Origin: Takashimella koratensis
Taxonomy: Eukaryota > Basidiomycota > Tremellomycetes > Trichosporonales > Tetragoniomycetaceae
NCBI GenBank assembly: GCA_003116875.1
Contig: BCKT01000015.1
Coordinates: 124,001-188,000 of the forward strand
DNA length: 64,000 nucleotides
Direction: 5' to 3'
The position numbers and the translations under genes are program-made. Every line of letters starts with the position of its first letter. Position 1 is the stretch's first letter. The notes beneath the pieces are model-generated. The model saw only the letters and a list, made by a program, of their open reading frames with translations. It was not told the DNA's origin and ran no database searches. Of this stretch, positions 1 to 11,579 are shown one piece after another.

Positions 1-323
1 GAAGAGTAGCTGTCAGAGATGGTTCAAGAGGCGGTCAAGGGTGGAAGGTAGGGGTAGATAGAGAATGAGGAGAGGGGAGGTGAGGGAGGATGGACGTACT
101 CATCAATACAGCGAAGGCGGCACTGAACGAGGTCAGAAGATCAGTCACGTATCTCTATTCAAAACTAAGGAGATCTCTCACCCAAGGCCGACTGTGAATT
201 GTCAGCTAGGACTCTTTTGACGTGGTTGATCAAGCAGGGGAAGGATAGAGGCTCACCGACGATCCCGTATCCCGTGGCTGGGGACAGCACACGAGTAAAG
301 TCTTTCTCTCCAGCAGTCGACAT
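1..323 (-). CDS. DUR3: Urea/polyamine transporter DUR3-like, 5' end only
   Basis: This is the first part of a solute:sodium symporter family protein that in fungi imports urea and polyamines across the plasma membrane. The gene runs off the left edge. Four exons can be read on the minus strand: 257-323, 182-191 (10 nt), 100-122 (23 nt) and 1-9. All have GT-AG borders and join in one frame. The joined N-terminus contains TGYGIVVGLGAAFAVLMTTL, which matches the conserved start of the first membrane segment of DUR3-type symporters (known: G-x-G-Y-G-hydrophobic-GLGxxFA). The family assignment rests on about 32 residues. It is divergently arranged with the Zn2Cys6 regulator; a GATAAG site lies between them at 977-982, a nitrogen-regulation motif in fungi. 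The two tiny exons are unusual. Confidence 0.7.
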
Positions 324-1310
324 GGTCGTTACGAATACTCAAGTGCACGAGAGGATGAGGGAAAGAGTGGACAAGTAGACGAGAGGACAAGTAGTAAAGC
401 TGGGTAAGCTACAAGTTGGATGGACACTACTCTCGATTGCAGAGTTTCTCGACGTCCTTGATACGGGGCCAACGTCGGGCAACGTTCGCTCCCCATGGCG
501 CTAAATAGCGCAGCAGGGAACCAGTAACCTTCGAGCGAGTCAGTAAACGGATGAGTTGGTCGTATCTGTCGATCCTCGCTTCTCGTCACCTCTAGCCAAT
601 CAGTAATGTCTCCTTCCCCACCTTTCCTCCTACCGCACCCAACAACACAGGGGAGAACCACTCCCCCACCTGTATGCAAACGTGGACGTGGTCAGGTCTT
701 ATCAGTGCCCCATTGTGTATGCTCTCGTTCTCAAGCAGGTAGTATTCAGTCGAACGCTATCTCGTTCCGATGGGCGAAAGTTGGAGCAACGTTCGGACGC
801 TCGGGGGTCGAGCAAGGTGACCCGAGAGCTAACCCGTGGATACGAGCCCGCGAACCGCCGGGCAAGGTGGGCATGAGGGGTTGCAGGTGCGCTAGTCCAT
901 GCGGTCGATAGCGGTAGCGATAGCAGTGACAGTGGTGGTACTAATGACGTGCACGAAGCGAGCAGGTGGTGGAAGCGATAAGGTGTGTAATTAGGGACGT
1001 AACCTAAAGCGGCTAGCTTGGTTAGAGAATGAGGTGGGGGAAGTGGGGAGGGTGGGGCGTGGGTGGGGGGGCGATCAAACGCCACATACCAGCCGTCTGG
1101 GTGCCACGGATGTCGCCATCTGAAGTCTAAACTATGACCCGAGTATTCTTCCTTCCCACGGTGACTGACTGCCTTCTCACCCGACTCCATCCCCGCCTTG
1201 ATTCTCACCCGCCCTCGGCCTCCGTTGTCCTACCCACCCATCCCCGCATCCCCGTTCTCATCCATCTCAATCTCATCCACCTATCCCATCCGCCCCTCAC
1301 CCCCGCCCTC
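324..1310. promoter_or_regulatory. Divergent promoter region between DUR3-like gene and Zn2Cys6 factor
   Basis: About 1 kb separates the two divergent start codons. It holds no convincing gene. One GATAAG hexamer (977-982) and several GATA cores (around 906 and 919) are seen; in fungi these bind GATA factors of nitrogen catabolite control. The stretch before 1311 is rich in C and T on the plus strand, as is common before fungal transcription starts. Confidence 0.4.
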
Positions 1311-3968
1311 ATGGACGATACAGACAGCAAGGACAGGATCCTCGCATCCACCTCGGCCTCGGCGTCTGCATCCGTCTCCACCCCGCCCAGCGACGACGAG
1401 CCGAGGGTCAGCCAGCGCGCTTCCCTTTCTTGTGTATTCTGCACTAAACGAAAGTAGGTTCGATTTCTTCTTCTTCTACATCACCACCCCTACCCCGCGT
1501 TCCCTCATCTCCTTGCCCAACGCTATCAGCACAACATCCAACCAGTGGCAGTCTCTCGATCATTGCCCATCATGCATCATCTCTACACCCTTTCACTTGC
1601 TGCGGAACTGATGGCTGATAACCCTGACCTTTGATAGGATCCGATGCGACCGAGCCATTCCATGTTCCGCCTGTATCCGCCGAGGCCATCCTGAAACGTG
1701 AGTGCGCAATCACCACCTCCGCCCATTTCTTACCTCATCATCCACCTCCTCGCTAACCCCTTCTAGATGCTCTCGACGGCCTACCATCGTCCGGGGTAAG
1801 CTCGTGAACGCCCCGGCGCCCCGTGCGCCATTAAGCGACGAACAAATCCAGGCTCTCCGCCAAGCTCAGCTTCAGCGTGAGAACCTAACGTTGCGGAAAC
1901 GTGTTGCCGAGCTCGAACAGCAGCTCCGAACGTTACCTCCGCTTGATATCAAGGCCGTGCGGCAACACCGGGGCCAGCCGCCATTCGAGTCCTCGGGGTC
2001 CGAGCTCTCTCCGATCAACTCGCACTCCCAATCTCAATCCCAGTCGCAGGACCCTTTACGGCACTTTGTCCGCGTCATGGGTGTCCCGCAAGACACGCCT
2101 GCAGCAGTCGAGTTTGATTCGAGTTCTCCAAGGCAATCCCCGCCACTGCAGGACCTACCCTCGCGCGCATCGATCAACCTCGCCAACGCAGACCTCTTCC
2201 AGCTAGTCCCACATCAACAGTCATCACTCATCGTTCGAGCCTCGTTCAAATTCATGACCTTCATCCACTGCGCGATGCACGTGCCTACTTGGCTTGCGGA
2301 CCACGACAGGTGGATCGAGTCGGTCAGCCGTGGTGAAGGGAGAGACAAGAGCGATGCTTGGATTGCAAGTTACTTCGCGGTCCTTTCTGTGAGTAGCATC
2401 CAATGTCATTATCCCGTACTTGGCTAATTTCGTCAGGTGGGCATGTATTACGTGGGGGATCTTCTAGCGCCAGAACTTGGTTATTCCCTAAACGAAGTCG
2501 CAGAACTCGCTTCAGGGTGGTTTGACGTCTGCCTCGAAGCCCTCAATCGATCCAAATTCTTATCCACAAACCCAACCATTGAAGCACTACAAACAATCGT
2601 CATTGTCCCTGCTATCGCGTACAACTTTGGCGCTTCGGCGTATACGGAAAACTTGGTTCATATCGGATTACGTATCGCTCAGTTGCTTAGGCTGCATCTG
2701 CTAGGACCGGAACCGGAAGTGATCCCGCCAGGTCTTATACACCGAGAGCTGGGGCGTAGGATTTGGCTGGTTTTGCGACTAGGCGAAGAGTGAGTGAAGC
2801 TGTAGACGTATCGTCGACTCTCAGCTGAGTCTGCGTCAGTCGACCAGATTTCGTTCAGCCTGGCGCACTTCGTTTGCCACAGGGCGTCACAGTCGAACCA
2901 TTCAACGCAGACGATGACGACCTGACGGCGGGGGTCAACCGGCCCCATTCCGAGCCGACAGTGACTTCACAGTACGTGGAACCCGTTTATTTACACTGCG
3001 GGATTCCTCTTTGAAATCTGTTCCCAGCTGACACATCCAGTCTGATCGCAGCAGGACGTCGATGTGCCATCTTCCGTCAATTCAGCGACGCATGCACCAC
3101 CGCCACCTCTGTAGAGGAGCAATACGAATTCGCAATCGCTGCCCACAACGCACTTCGAACGAGTCTCGCTGGGTTTCCACACCTCATTCGACCCATGGAG
3201 TACCCCGAGACTCTCGACTTGCACGGACCTTACAACTACGCCGCGCACTCCAACTATATCTTCTCGGTGCTTAACCCGGCTGGAACGATCTTGGTTTATC
3301 GAAGCTTTTTGGGTCGGGCCTACGTCGATGACCGGTTCGCTTCGGTTCGCCAGGTGAGTGTAGTCGAGGCGAAAGGGAGATGAAACGTTGTTGGCGAAGA
3401 GTTTGCTGATCCTGAGTAGATGTGCCTCGATGCGGCTCGTGAGATCCTTGCCGTTCGACAGAAACCTGTTCCGGGGATGTTCAAGCGCGCCTGGCCAGTC
3501 GCAGCGTATACGATTGTGTCAGGTCTGATTCTCGCCACCGAGCTGGCTCATGGCAAGCCCGACGCACAGGCCCGAGCGATGCTGGTCACGGAGATCGAGT
3601 TTGTTATCTCGTCACTATGGGAGTGCGGAACGGCATCACTCGTCGTGCAGCGCGGTGTCCCTCTTCTTCAGGGCTTCCTGGACAAGTCACTCGCCGACCA
3701 CCTTGCAGCTGCGAGCGAAGAGAAGAGCGCATCAGCCGCAGCGGCAGCAGCAGCTTCGGGGCCCGCATCAGTTGTAGCTGGAGGAACAGGTGTAGGGGGA
3801 GGAGGAGCAGCAGCGGTCTTGGCTGCGTCGGCGTCGGGGGTTCCGCCGGCTGAAGCACTTTGGCCAGCGTCGATGCCTGATTTCGCTATTTCAGAGGATA
3901 TCTGGAGTCACGCGATGAGCGCTTTGGAGAATCAGGACCCGAGCCTTTGGTTGAATGGTATCATTTAG
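1311..3968 (+). CDS. Zn2Cys6 fungal transcription factor with fungal-specific regulatory domain
   Basis: A nuclear DNA-binding regulator of 723 residues from seven exons: 1311-1453, 1638-1697, 1767-2388, 2437-2789, 2840-2971, 3041-3353 and 3420-3968. The N-terminal zinc cluster (about residues 40-67) has exact spacing C-x2-C-x6-C-x5-C-x2-C-x8-C, split across exons 1-3. A Leu/Glu-rich coiled coil (RENLTLRKRVAELEQQL) follows, as in Gal4-class dimers. The middle contains a RRIWLVLRLGE-like stretch and an acidic FNADDDDL segment resembling the fungal_trans middle homology region. The C-terminus holds an Ala/Gly-rich low-complexity tract near 3720-3850. Exon 5 is the least certain because a usual tryptophan after the acidic motif is missing. 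Its place between a urea transporter and an amidase suggests a pathway-specific nitrogen regulator, by analogy to AmdR of Aspergillus; that is inference only. Confidence 0.85.
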
Positions 3969-5124
3969 AGGAAAGAGGGTGAGGTCATGAAGGTTTCGAG
4001 GGGATAAGATTGAGTTGCATGGTTTTTATCTTGTAGTTGGACCAGTACGACTGTTGACGTATTGTAGATGTGGAAACGACTAGGACTATGGATGCGTTCG
4101 GTGACTGTTAATGTGCTTCGTTCCTCTTGCCCGAACAGCTCACCCGTGGGGGCGGTTGAAGAGCGCTGTTAAGCATCATGCGCCACGATGTAATTGACGA
4201 TAGCGAGTGAGCGTCGGAAGACTGCTGCGGTGGAGAAGGGGAGTCTTAAAAATGGGTGCAGGTGGGCAAGCAAGCGAAAACGAAGGTCGCTATAATTTGG
4301 GACGAGGTACAGATACTACTACCCAACCTCCGTACTGGGGCGCATGGAGTCGACGTAATCGGAGCTGGGTGCAACGGAGCTAAGAAGCAGAAGCAGCAGA
4401 GTCAGGCATTCAGGTAGTCTGAGAAGCGATACATGATGTGGCTGGTGCTGATGCATCCGGAAGCAGATAAGACGGAGGAGGTGATTGGGACTCTTCGTAT
4501 GGCTCGTCGGAATACGATCGAGCTAAGGGTGGGGGAAACCCTGGGTGTCGGGATGTCGGGTCAGTCTTCGGGTGGAGGTGAACCACTTACCGCCTTCTCC
4601 ACCTTGACTTTAGCCACGTCCCCCATGTCCGCCCCTCCTCCACCTGGTTTGACCGCCTACCTCGTCCACTATCCCACCCGCTTGGCTTTGCTCCGATACA
4701 AGGAGACGAGCCTATACAGGTCATAGACACGGACGTACCGCCCTTTGCTACACCGCTGAGACAAGCGATCCAATCCCATCGCCCATCGCCCCCCTTCCGA
4801 CCAAGTTCGTCCGTGATCCTCGCCCGTCCCCGTCCGTACGGAAGTCAAGTCACACGTCGCCCGTCGTCTCTGCCGAAGTCCGCTTGGCTGCTTACACATC
4901 GTTGAAATCACCTTATCTCCCTTCCTCTACCGCGTAAACCACCACCCAGCCTTGCACTCGCCTCGCACCTGCCTCCCCCTTTCGTTTTCTCACCTCCTCT
5001 TCTCCTCTATCCATCATCTCTTCCTATAGGCCCATCAGTCCTCACTTGGTCAGCCTTTTGTCCTTCCACCTCTTTCAAAATCACTTGCTCCTATCCACCT
5101 ATTTACACATACCAATCAATAACC
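3969..5124 (+). promoter_or_regulatory. Intergenic region and amidase promoter with GATA sites
   Basis: About 1.15 kb without a supported gene. Three GATAAG-type sites are present: 4003-4008, 4466-4471 and, inverted, CTTATCT at 4912-4918. The last 500 bases before the amidase start have no ATG on the plus strand and are C/T-rich, so transcription probably starts in that stretch. The open frame at 4433-4726 shows no recognisable protein pattern. Confidence 0.4.
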
Positions 5125-7731
5125 ATGACCGTCGCTTCGTGGGAAACCAAAGCCGCGTCCAAGCGTGCCCAAACCGCCTCTCTCATCCCCGCCGACCTCC
5201 TCCTCCCTGCCTCCTCTGTCCCCGGTAAAGAAGTCCTCGACGTCCGTTCCGTACCCAAGACCTGTGGACTCCTCACTGATCTCGACCTTGAGATTACCGA
5301 AAGCACCTCGGTCGAGGGGCTGTTGAAGAAAGTGCATAATGGGACTTGGAGCGCCGTTCAGGTCGTTACGGCCTTTAGCAAGAGGGCGTTGATCGCACAG
5401 CAATTGGTGAGTTCATTAGATGACGAAGGAGCTAGAAAGTCCAGGGGAAATGGTGGAGGTAGTGAACGAGGCGGCGGATTTGGAGGTGAAAATGGTACTT
5501 GTGGTTCAAGGAAAGCAAAGGAAGGGGGTTGTGATGTGGCTCGTTGGTTTTATCAAAGACGGGACCTCGCTAACCACCACAACCTGATAGACCAACTGCT
5601 TGACCGAGATTTTTGTCGATGCAGCACTTGAGCGCGCCAAAGAACTCGATGCGCACTTTGCCAAGACCGGCAAGCCTATCGGACCTCTCCAGTGAGTGAT
5701 CGCACCGAGCCGCAAGCTTTACACGAATCATGGAGTCCTGAAAGACTGGCGCCCAAGTGGTAGATCTATAGCTGACCTCGTACAGCGGCCGTACGTATCC
5801 TTGTCAATTTTCAAGGCCTTACCTTGGAGACCTTTGCTTCTCCCAGGGGAACCAAACGCTGATGATCACCCATTACCCCACGCAGTGCCTATCTCCCTCA
5901 AGGAGCAAGTGGCGATCAAGGACGTTGAGATGTCGTTTGGCTACGTCGGTTGGCTTGGTCGCGTTTCGGAACGTCACGCCGTCCTCACTGAGATCCTCAT
6001 CAAGCAAGGTGTGAGTAGTTCTTGACTCTCTCTCTACTTCTCTAAATAGAGGAAAGGAGAAAACTTGCCCGACTCGACACTGACGGTAATATTTTCCCTC
6101 ACTCCGACTCGGCTCCGTTCTTGGTGACGCGTGCAATACTAGGCCGTCCCGTATGTTAGGACCAACGTCTCCCAGGGTCTTTGGTTTGGTGAAGCCAACA
6201 ACAATGTCTTTGGCACTACCACCAACCCTTTCAACGTGAGTCGACCTTCACTCGCCCGTTTGTCCGACAAACACCCTCGACACCCTCGCTGACTGACGTT
6301 TCCCTAGCGCAACCTGACGTGCGGCGGCTCTTCGGGCGGTGAAGGCGCTCTCAACGGTCTTCGCGGTTCCATCCTCGGTGTCGGTAGTGACCTCGGTGGT
6401 TCGGTCCGTATCCCTGCTGCCTTCCAGGGTCTGTACGGTCTTCGTCCATCTTATAACCGAATCCCATACTGCTTGTCAGTCAACTCGTCCGAGGGTAAGT
6501 AGAGCGTCTCCCATCCTCTACCATCTTCTCATTCTGAGCCAGGCTCGCCGAGTCCAATTTGTCCGAATCTGCCCCGTCTCACATTCCCTCTCGCTTCTGG
6601 GCTAACACTTCTCAGGTCAGGGAACGATCCCATCTGTCCTCGGTCCGCTCTCGCCCAACATCGACGGTCTCAAGATCTTCACTCAAGCCGTTGCCGACGG
6701 TCGACCGTGGGACCTTGACCCTCAAGCCGTCCGCCTCCCTTGGTCAGAGGAGGCTTACAACCTCGTCGACCACGGTGGTGTCGGTGGGAAACTCTGTTTC
6801 GCCATCATGTGGGACGACGGTGTCGTACTCCCTGCCTCACCATACACGCGCGCACTGGTGAAGACGAAAGAGAAGCTCCTCGCGGCGGGACATGAAGTCA
6901 TTGATTGGGTACCGTACAAGTCGGCAGAAGGCGCGGACCTCGTCACCGCCGTGTACAACGCCGATGGTGGTGTGAGTGACTCTCATAAATACATAGGGAA
7001 AGCCTAGCTACTGCGAGACTGTACATATGAGGGATTGTGTACTGACATGTGCCTTTTCTTCCCGACCAGGCTGACCTGACTGCGTCGCTCGCTCTGTCTG
7101 GCGAGCCCGACCTCGGCCTCGTGCTCCAGAAGGGATCCAAGCACCTGAGCACTCTTGAATTCTGGGGCGTCACTCACCGCAAGAACAACTACATCAAGGA
7201 ACACCTAGACCACTGGAACGCAACCGTCGCCAAGACCTCCACTGGTCGACCGGTTGACGCGATCATCGCGCCTGGTTCGTCGATCCCCCCGCCCCCACAC
7301 AAGTCCCAGGTCTATATCTATTATACCTCTTGGTGCAACCTCATGGACTACACGGCGTCAGTACTGCCTGTCACCCAGGTCGACCCGGCGATTGATACCA
7401 AGGAGGTTAGGACAGAGTTCTTGTCTGATTGGGACAAGCGCAACCACGATGTTTGTGAGTGGCGACCTTCTCAGGCAGAACGAGGGGAGTAAAGGGGTTG
7501 TGGGGAGGGAGAAGTGCAAAAGGGATAGTGGGATAGAGGCTGACGATGTACATCCCAGACGACCCCGTGGTCATGCACGGAGCACCGATCAGCATCCAGG
7601 TCGTCGGTCGCAAGCTCGAGGAAGAGGCCGTCATCAAGTGAGTTTTGGATCTTGGTCGTCTTAGGGAACGACGTTGACGTTTGACCCTTTATAGGATGAC
7701 CGAGATCGTCGACGCCGCCCTCAAGGCTTGA
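5125..7731 (+). CDS. Acetamidase-type amidase (amidase signature family)
   Basis: Hydrolyses a carboxylic amide to acid and ammonia, letting the cell use amides as nitrogen source. The product is 549 residues, a normal length for fungal acetamidases, from ten exons: 5125-5406, 5591-5691, 5786-5790, 5886-6010, 6143-6235, 6308-6494, 6616-6971, 7070-7454, 7559-7637 and 7695-7731. All catalytic parts of the Ser-cisSer-Lys triad are visible: the lysine in GLPISLKEQ, the glycine/serine loop [11 protein letters not shown], and the nucleophile region [27 protein letters not shown] and GPLHGLPISLK are typical of acetamidases. The third exon is only 5 nt (CGGCC); it is needed to encode His-Gly-Leu in PLHGLP and has its own flanking AG and GT. 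Upstream GATA sites fit nitrogen control. Substrate range cannot be read from sequence. Confidence 0.93.
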
Positions 7732-8677
7732 GCGTGTGATCTGCAATCGTAGTCTGGAGAAGAATCTGTGATATATAGCAGGACAGGAAGAAGTGAGACG
7801 AGGTGGTGATAGGAACAGGTCTAGATTCTTTGTTCTTAGAAGTGAAAGGAAAAATCGGACATCTGATGTTCTGTAGAACTCGGCCCGATCGGTTGTTAAA
7901 CTGGAATCGGGAATGCAAGTTGGATTTCTCGATGACCTTCCTATGGGTCAGAGCTTCCTCCCTACGTATGTATGGATGGTTCATCTCCTCTTGATGAACC
8001 CAACGGATGAGTTTCTCCGACTCGGCTCGGCGTCTGGTTTAGCCCTAGTCCGTCTGCGGACTTGGCCGATTTAGCTCGTTTCCAAGGTTGGCACTAGCGT
8101 AGAAGCCCATGTGGAGGGCCGAGGCTAGAACCAGGAGCACTGGGAGGGAAGCACGTTGTAAAGTGAGCCTAGGGTGGAGGTGGATTGTGCATCGGTGGAT
8201 CGGTGCGGCCGAGATGCGGCGGGCGAGAATGAGTACGTGAAAACGTGAGTACGTGAATATGTCAAGTGGAAACTTGTACATGTAATGAGTCAATAAAGTG
8301 GAAAGAACGTATGGTGTGACGGTGTGATGTCATGAGATACGAGAGACAAGAGGGAATTGGTGCATTTGCCGCACAGGTGCTAGTCGATCGAACGCGGATG
8401 CCGCCAAAGCACGCACGACATGTGGTCATCTGGAACCTCTGTTAAATGGGCTTGTTTGTTGCACCATGAATAGGGGCAGGGCGGTGAGGGGGAGGGGAGG
8501 ACGACGGGGGTAGCGAGAGGGTAAAAGAGAGAGAAAGAGATGCCGCAACTACTTTGGCGCGGCAGAGGAGTTTGACTCGTGGGTTTGCTCTCCTCTGCTG
8601 GGTGCGCCCTGCGGCTGGGATGCGACGACCACGAGCGATGACGGTAAAGCTTATCCAAGCCGTAAACTAAGGCGATG
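7732..8677. other. Intergenic region after amidase
   Basis: About 950 bases between the amidase stop and the start of the ATG-free stretch. I see no coding pattern, RNA gene or repeat that I can support. It probably contains the amidase 3' end and upstream sequence of the UBL3-like gene. Confidence 0.4.
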
Positions 8678-10501
8678 AGAATCGGAACACCCACCCGTCG
8701 TACCCTGCTCGAAGCAGTGGAGGCACTTGGTACTGTACCTGCCGAACCCAACACCTTGTTGGTGGTTGGTGGTGGGTGGGACGATAGGCTGGGTGGGATC
8801 GGGATTGGTGCGGGGCCACGACGTCATTGGCCGTGGGCGCCAGAGGAGGGATCTCCTCGACGCCGGCAAGTGGACCCTGAGTATACAGTCATCACGGTTG
8901 TTTCCTTACTCAGAGCCTAATCGCCCTGGCCGTTGCTTAATTCATTACTTTTCATTTCTCTTCCCCCTTCTCGCTCCCTTGCCCCTCCTCTTCCCCCCTC
9001 CCCCCTCCCCTCCCTTCGCTCCTCTCGTACCTCACTCCCGCGTTCATTGCTCTATTCTGTCTTGTCTATTGCGTCCTGTTCAATAGACAGGCAGAGGCAA
9101 GATCTCGCGTTGGATTGGCGCTAAGCAAAGCAAAACCCACGACAGCTCTCTTTAAAACCCCTCAATCGCGACGTCAACAAAATATCCACGTCCCCCCTTT
9201 CCTCAATCGTTTCTCCATCCACCCACCAACAACCAAGCACTTTGCCACCCCCAACGACCGTGCATCGTGTATCGTGCATCAAGCAGCTAAGCTACCACTA
9301 CCACTACCACCACGACCGCAACTACTAGCAACCTACCCACCGCCTTTCCGCCCGCATAAAGCGAAACGGAGATCAGAAACCTAGGGTCTCGCTTCTGAAA
9401 TCCTCCTTATCGGCAACCTCGCTCACCTCTTGCCCTCCCCCTCTTCCCGGTACCACCCCAAATCCAATTTCACCTTTCGCCCGTCCCAAGCCACTGGCAC
9501 CGCCCCCGTCTCCCCCGGCTATCTTTCCCAGTTCCCATCTGCATCTGCACGGCTCCTACACCCCCATCTTACTCGGCCACCGAGGACAACTAGAACACGA
9601 CGCTCTTCCTAACCGAGAAATACAACGTAACGACCGTTTTCGCAGCGTTCGCACGATCTACATAAATCTATTCACGAGCCAGGTCTCAGCTATTTTCGTA
9701 AAGCCAGACCCACCCCGGACCCCACCCGTCATCGGCCGGCGTATTTCACCCTGCACTCTGAGACAATCGACCCACCTCCCAACCACACACACACACACAC
9801 ACATATATTTGGGCCCAGAACTACCACCCCACCTTTGTCTCTACCTCTCACCGCTATCCATTCCACACTCGCGACCACTCGTCCCAACAACCGCCATCAA
9901 CGGAGCGACGGTGAAAAGATCCACGCTCTCCCCCACGCATCAAAAGTCCATCCGAGCGCTGCCGATCGACCCAAATCACTGGTTCCCCCTCGCCCGGCCG
10001 CCCGTCCCCCGCCCCCGTTTTTAGCTGCTAAAAACCACAAGTCACCGGACGAAGCCGACGCCCCCCGTCTCTTTCTCTTGTCACTTTCTTCTTCTCCTCC
10101 CTCTCCCCCTCTCCCCCCTGCCTGCACCCACGGTCTATCTCCTCCGCCCCTGGGCCTTCATCGACCACACCCGCCCCGCGCACTACCTTCTTGCCGAACC
10201 TTACCCCCGGGCATCTCGCTCCCGAGCGGTCCGACCGCAATTTTCTCCCCTCTTTCCCCGACTAGAGCCTGTACTAGGGCGCCCAACCTGAACCCAGTCT
10301 GCCTGCACATTACCCTCCTCACCTATTCGTCACCTTTTCCTCAATTCTTTCTTCCCCGTTCCCTCTCCCACCCATTCATCCATCCATCCATCCAACACCC
10401 CACAACCCCGCTCACGACCCACGACCACCTTCGACATCCAATACCTTCTCTAAACCCTCCAACCCCCGTCTGTCGACACCTCCCCTTCTCTCCAACCCAT
10501 C
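8678..10501 (+). promoter_or_regulatory. ATG-free long leader/promoter of the UBL3-like gene
   Basis: Reading the plus strand base by base, no ATG occurs from 8678 to 10501, although the reverse triplet CAT is common (roughly thirty). The next ATG is the start codon of the ubiquitin-fold gene. A C/T-rich tract runs from about 8940 to 9060 and could mark transcription initiation. A CA microsatellite lies at 9783-9802 and CATC repeats at 10376-10393. The simplest reading is a leader of 1.4 kb or more (possibly with spliced introns) selected against upstream start codons. Confidence 0.55.
9783..9807. repeat. CA-dinucleotide microsatellite
   Basis: An uninterrupted run of CA units from 9783 to about 9802, followed by a short TA stretch, within the long leader. 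Confidence 0.85.
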
Positions 10502-11579
10502 ATGGCCGCCGCAGCCGTCGCCATGCCCAACGGCCCTATCACGCCCGAGTCGAAATCCCCTCAGATGACGCAGACCGTCCTCCCTGTGTCATCGTCACCC
10601 GTCTCAACCGTCGCTGCAGCCGCTACTGCAACGAACGAAGAGCGGGAGAATGTAAGCATGGTGAGGGATGTTCTAAGCTCCCCCTCACAACCCACCCAAT
10701 CTTGCATAGTCATCGAGTGACTTCCTTCGGCCCGTTTTCTCTTCCACGCATGCATTAATCGACCTCGGCTAACCGCTATTTCTCACCCTATCCTCAATCC
10801 AGGTCCACCTCCGCGTTCTCATCATCTCTGGGCAATATCATGTCTTCAGCTTTGCACCTGAAACAACCGTGGGCCGGATGGTGCGTATTCTCGTCTCTTA
10901 TGACATTCTCCTGCATCAGTTGCTGACCGTATTCCTCGCGAAACTTGTGCGTACAGAAAGAGCTTGTTTGGAGCATGTGGCCTTCCGAGTGGTCAAGTCC
11001 AGCCCAACCCCCATCACCCTCCCACCTCCGTGTCCTCTACGCTGGTCGGATATTGAGTGACGACTCGACTTTGCTCTGTGAGTGGTTGATCGCACCTCGT
11101 GCGACCATTGACCATGGCCGGAAAAAATTCTCCATCAAAGCACACAAAGCACACGACCGCTGACCCCGCATGCGTCCTCCTCGCCTCCTGCACACACCCT
11201 ACGTCATGTAGCCAACGGCCTTCCAACGTCCATGTCGCCTTCTCACCCGACCGTCATCCACCTCTCCGTCCGCTGCTTCTCCATCCGCGGCGAAGACGGT
11301 AAGTCCAAGTCTGCTCGTCTACATTCCCCCTCTCGGCCCTCGGGCATCACTTGAAAGCTTCCAAAGCTATCCAAACCCCTCCCTCCCTCCACCCTCCCCT
11401 TCCCCATCCTTCCTGTTGATCCTCTTACTCATCACCATCCTTTCCTTTCGCTGACATTGTCCGACTTCGGTACATCCGCTACAGACCCAAAGAAACCATC
11501 GTTGGGCCGGGCATCTAGCTCGAGGGATCGGAATCAGCAAGACGAGGAGGTCGGAGGATGCAAGTGCATCATCATGTGA
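10502..11579 (+). CDS. Membrane-anchored ubiquitin-fold protein (UBL3/MUB-like) with CaaX end
   Basis: A 176-residue protein from five exons: 10502-10651, 10803-10880, 10957-11077, 11212-11298 and 11485-11579. After a disordered Ala/Ser/Pro-rich N-terminus comes a beta-grasp fold: VHLRVLIISGQYHVFSFAPE, a helix with ELVWSMWPSEW, then SHLRVLYAGRILSDDSTL, and a last strand VIHLSVRCFSIRG. The helix with two tryptophans and the LRVLYAGRIL strand are as in UBL3/MUB proteins (known: prenylated ubiquitin-like proteins that dock E2 enzymes or sort cargo at the plasma membrane). The C-terminus is Cys-Lys-Cys-Ile-Ile-Met; CIIM is a CaaX box for prenylation, and the cysteine two residues earlier could be palmitoylated. 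It carries no diglycine tail, so it should not be conjugated to targets. The start is the first ATG after 1.8 kb without one. Confidence 0.85.

Noticed and set aside
9835..10758. 307-residue open frame across the long leader
   Set aside because: The translation is Pro/Ser/His-rich composition noise, lacks an ATG at its start and overlaps the better-supported UBL3-like exon 1 in another frame.
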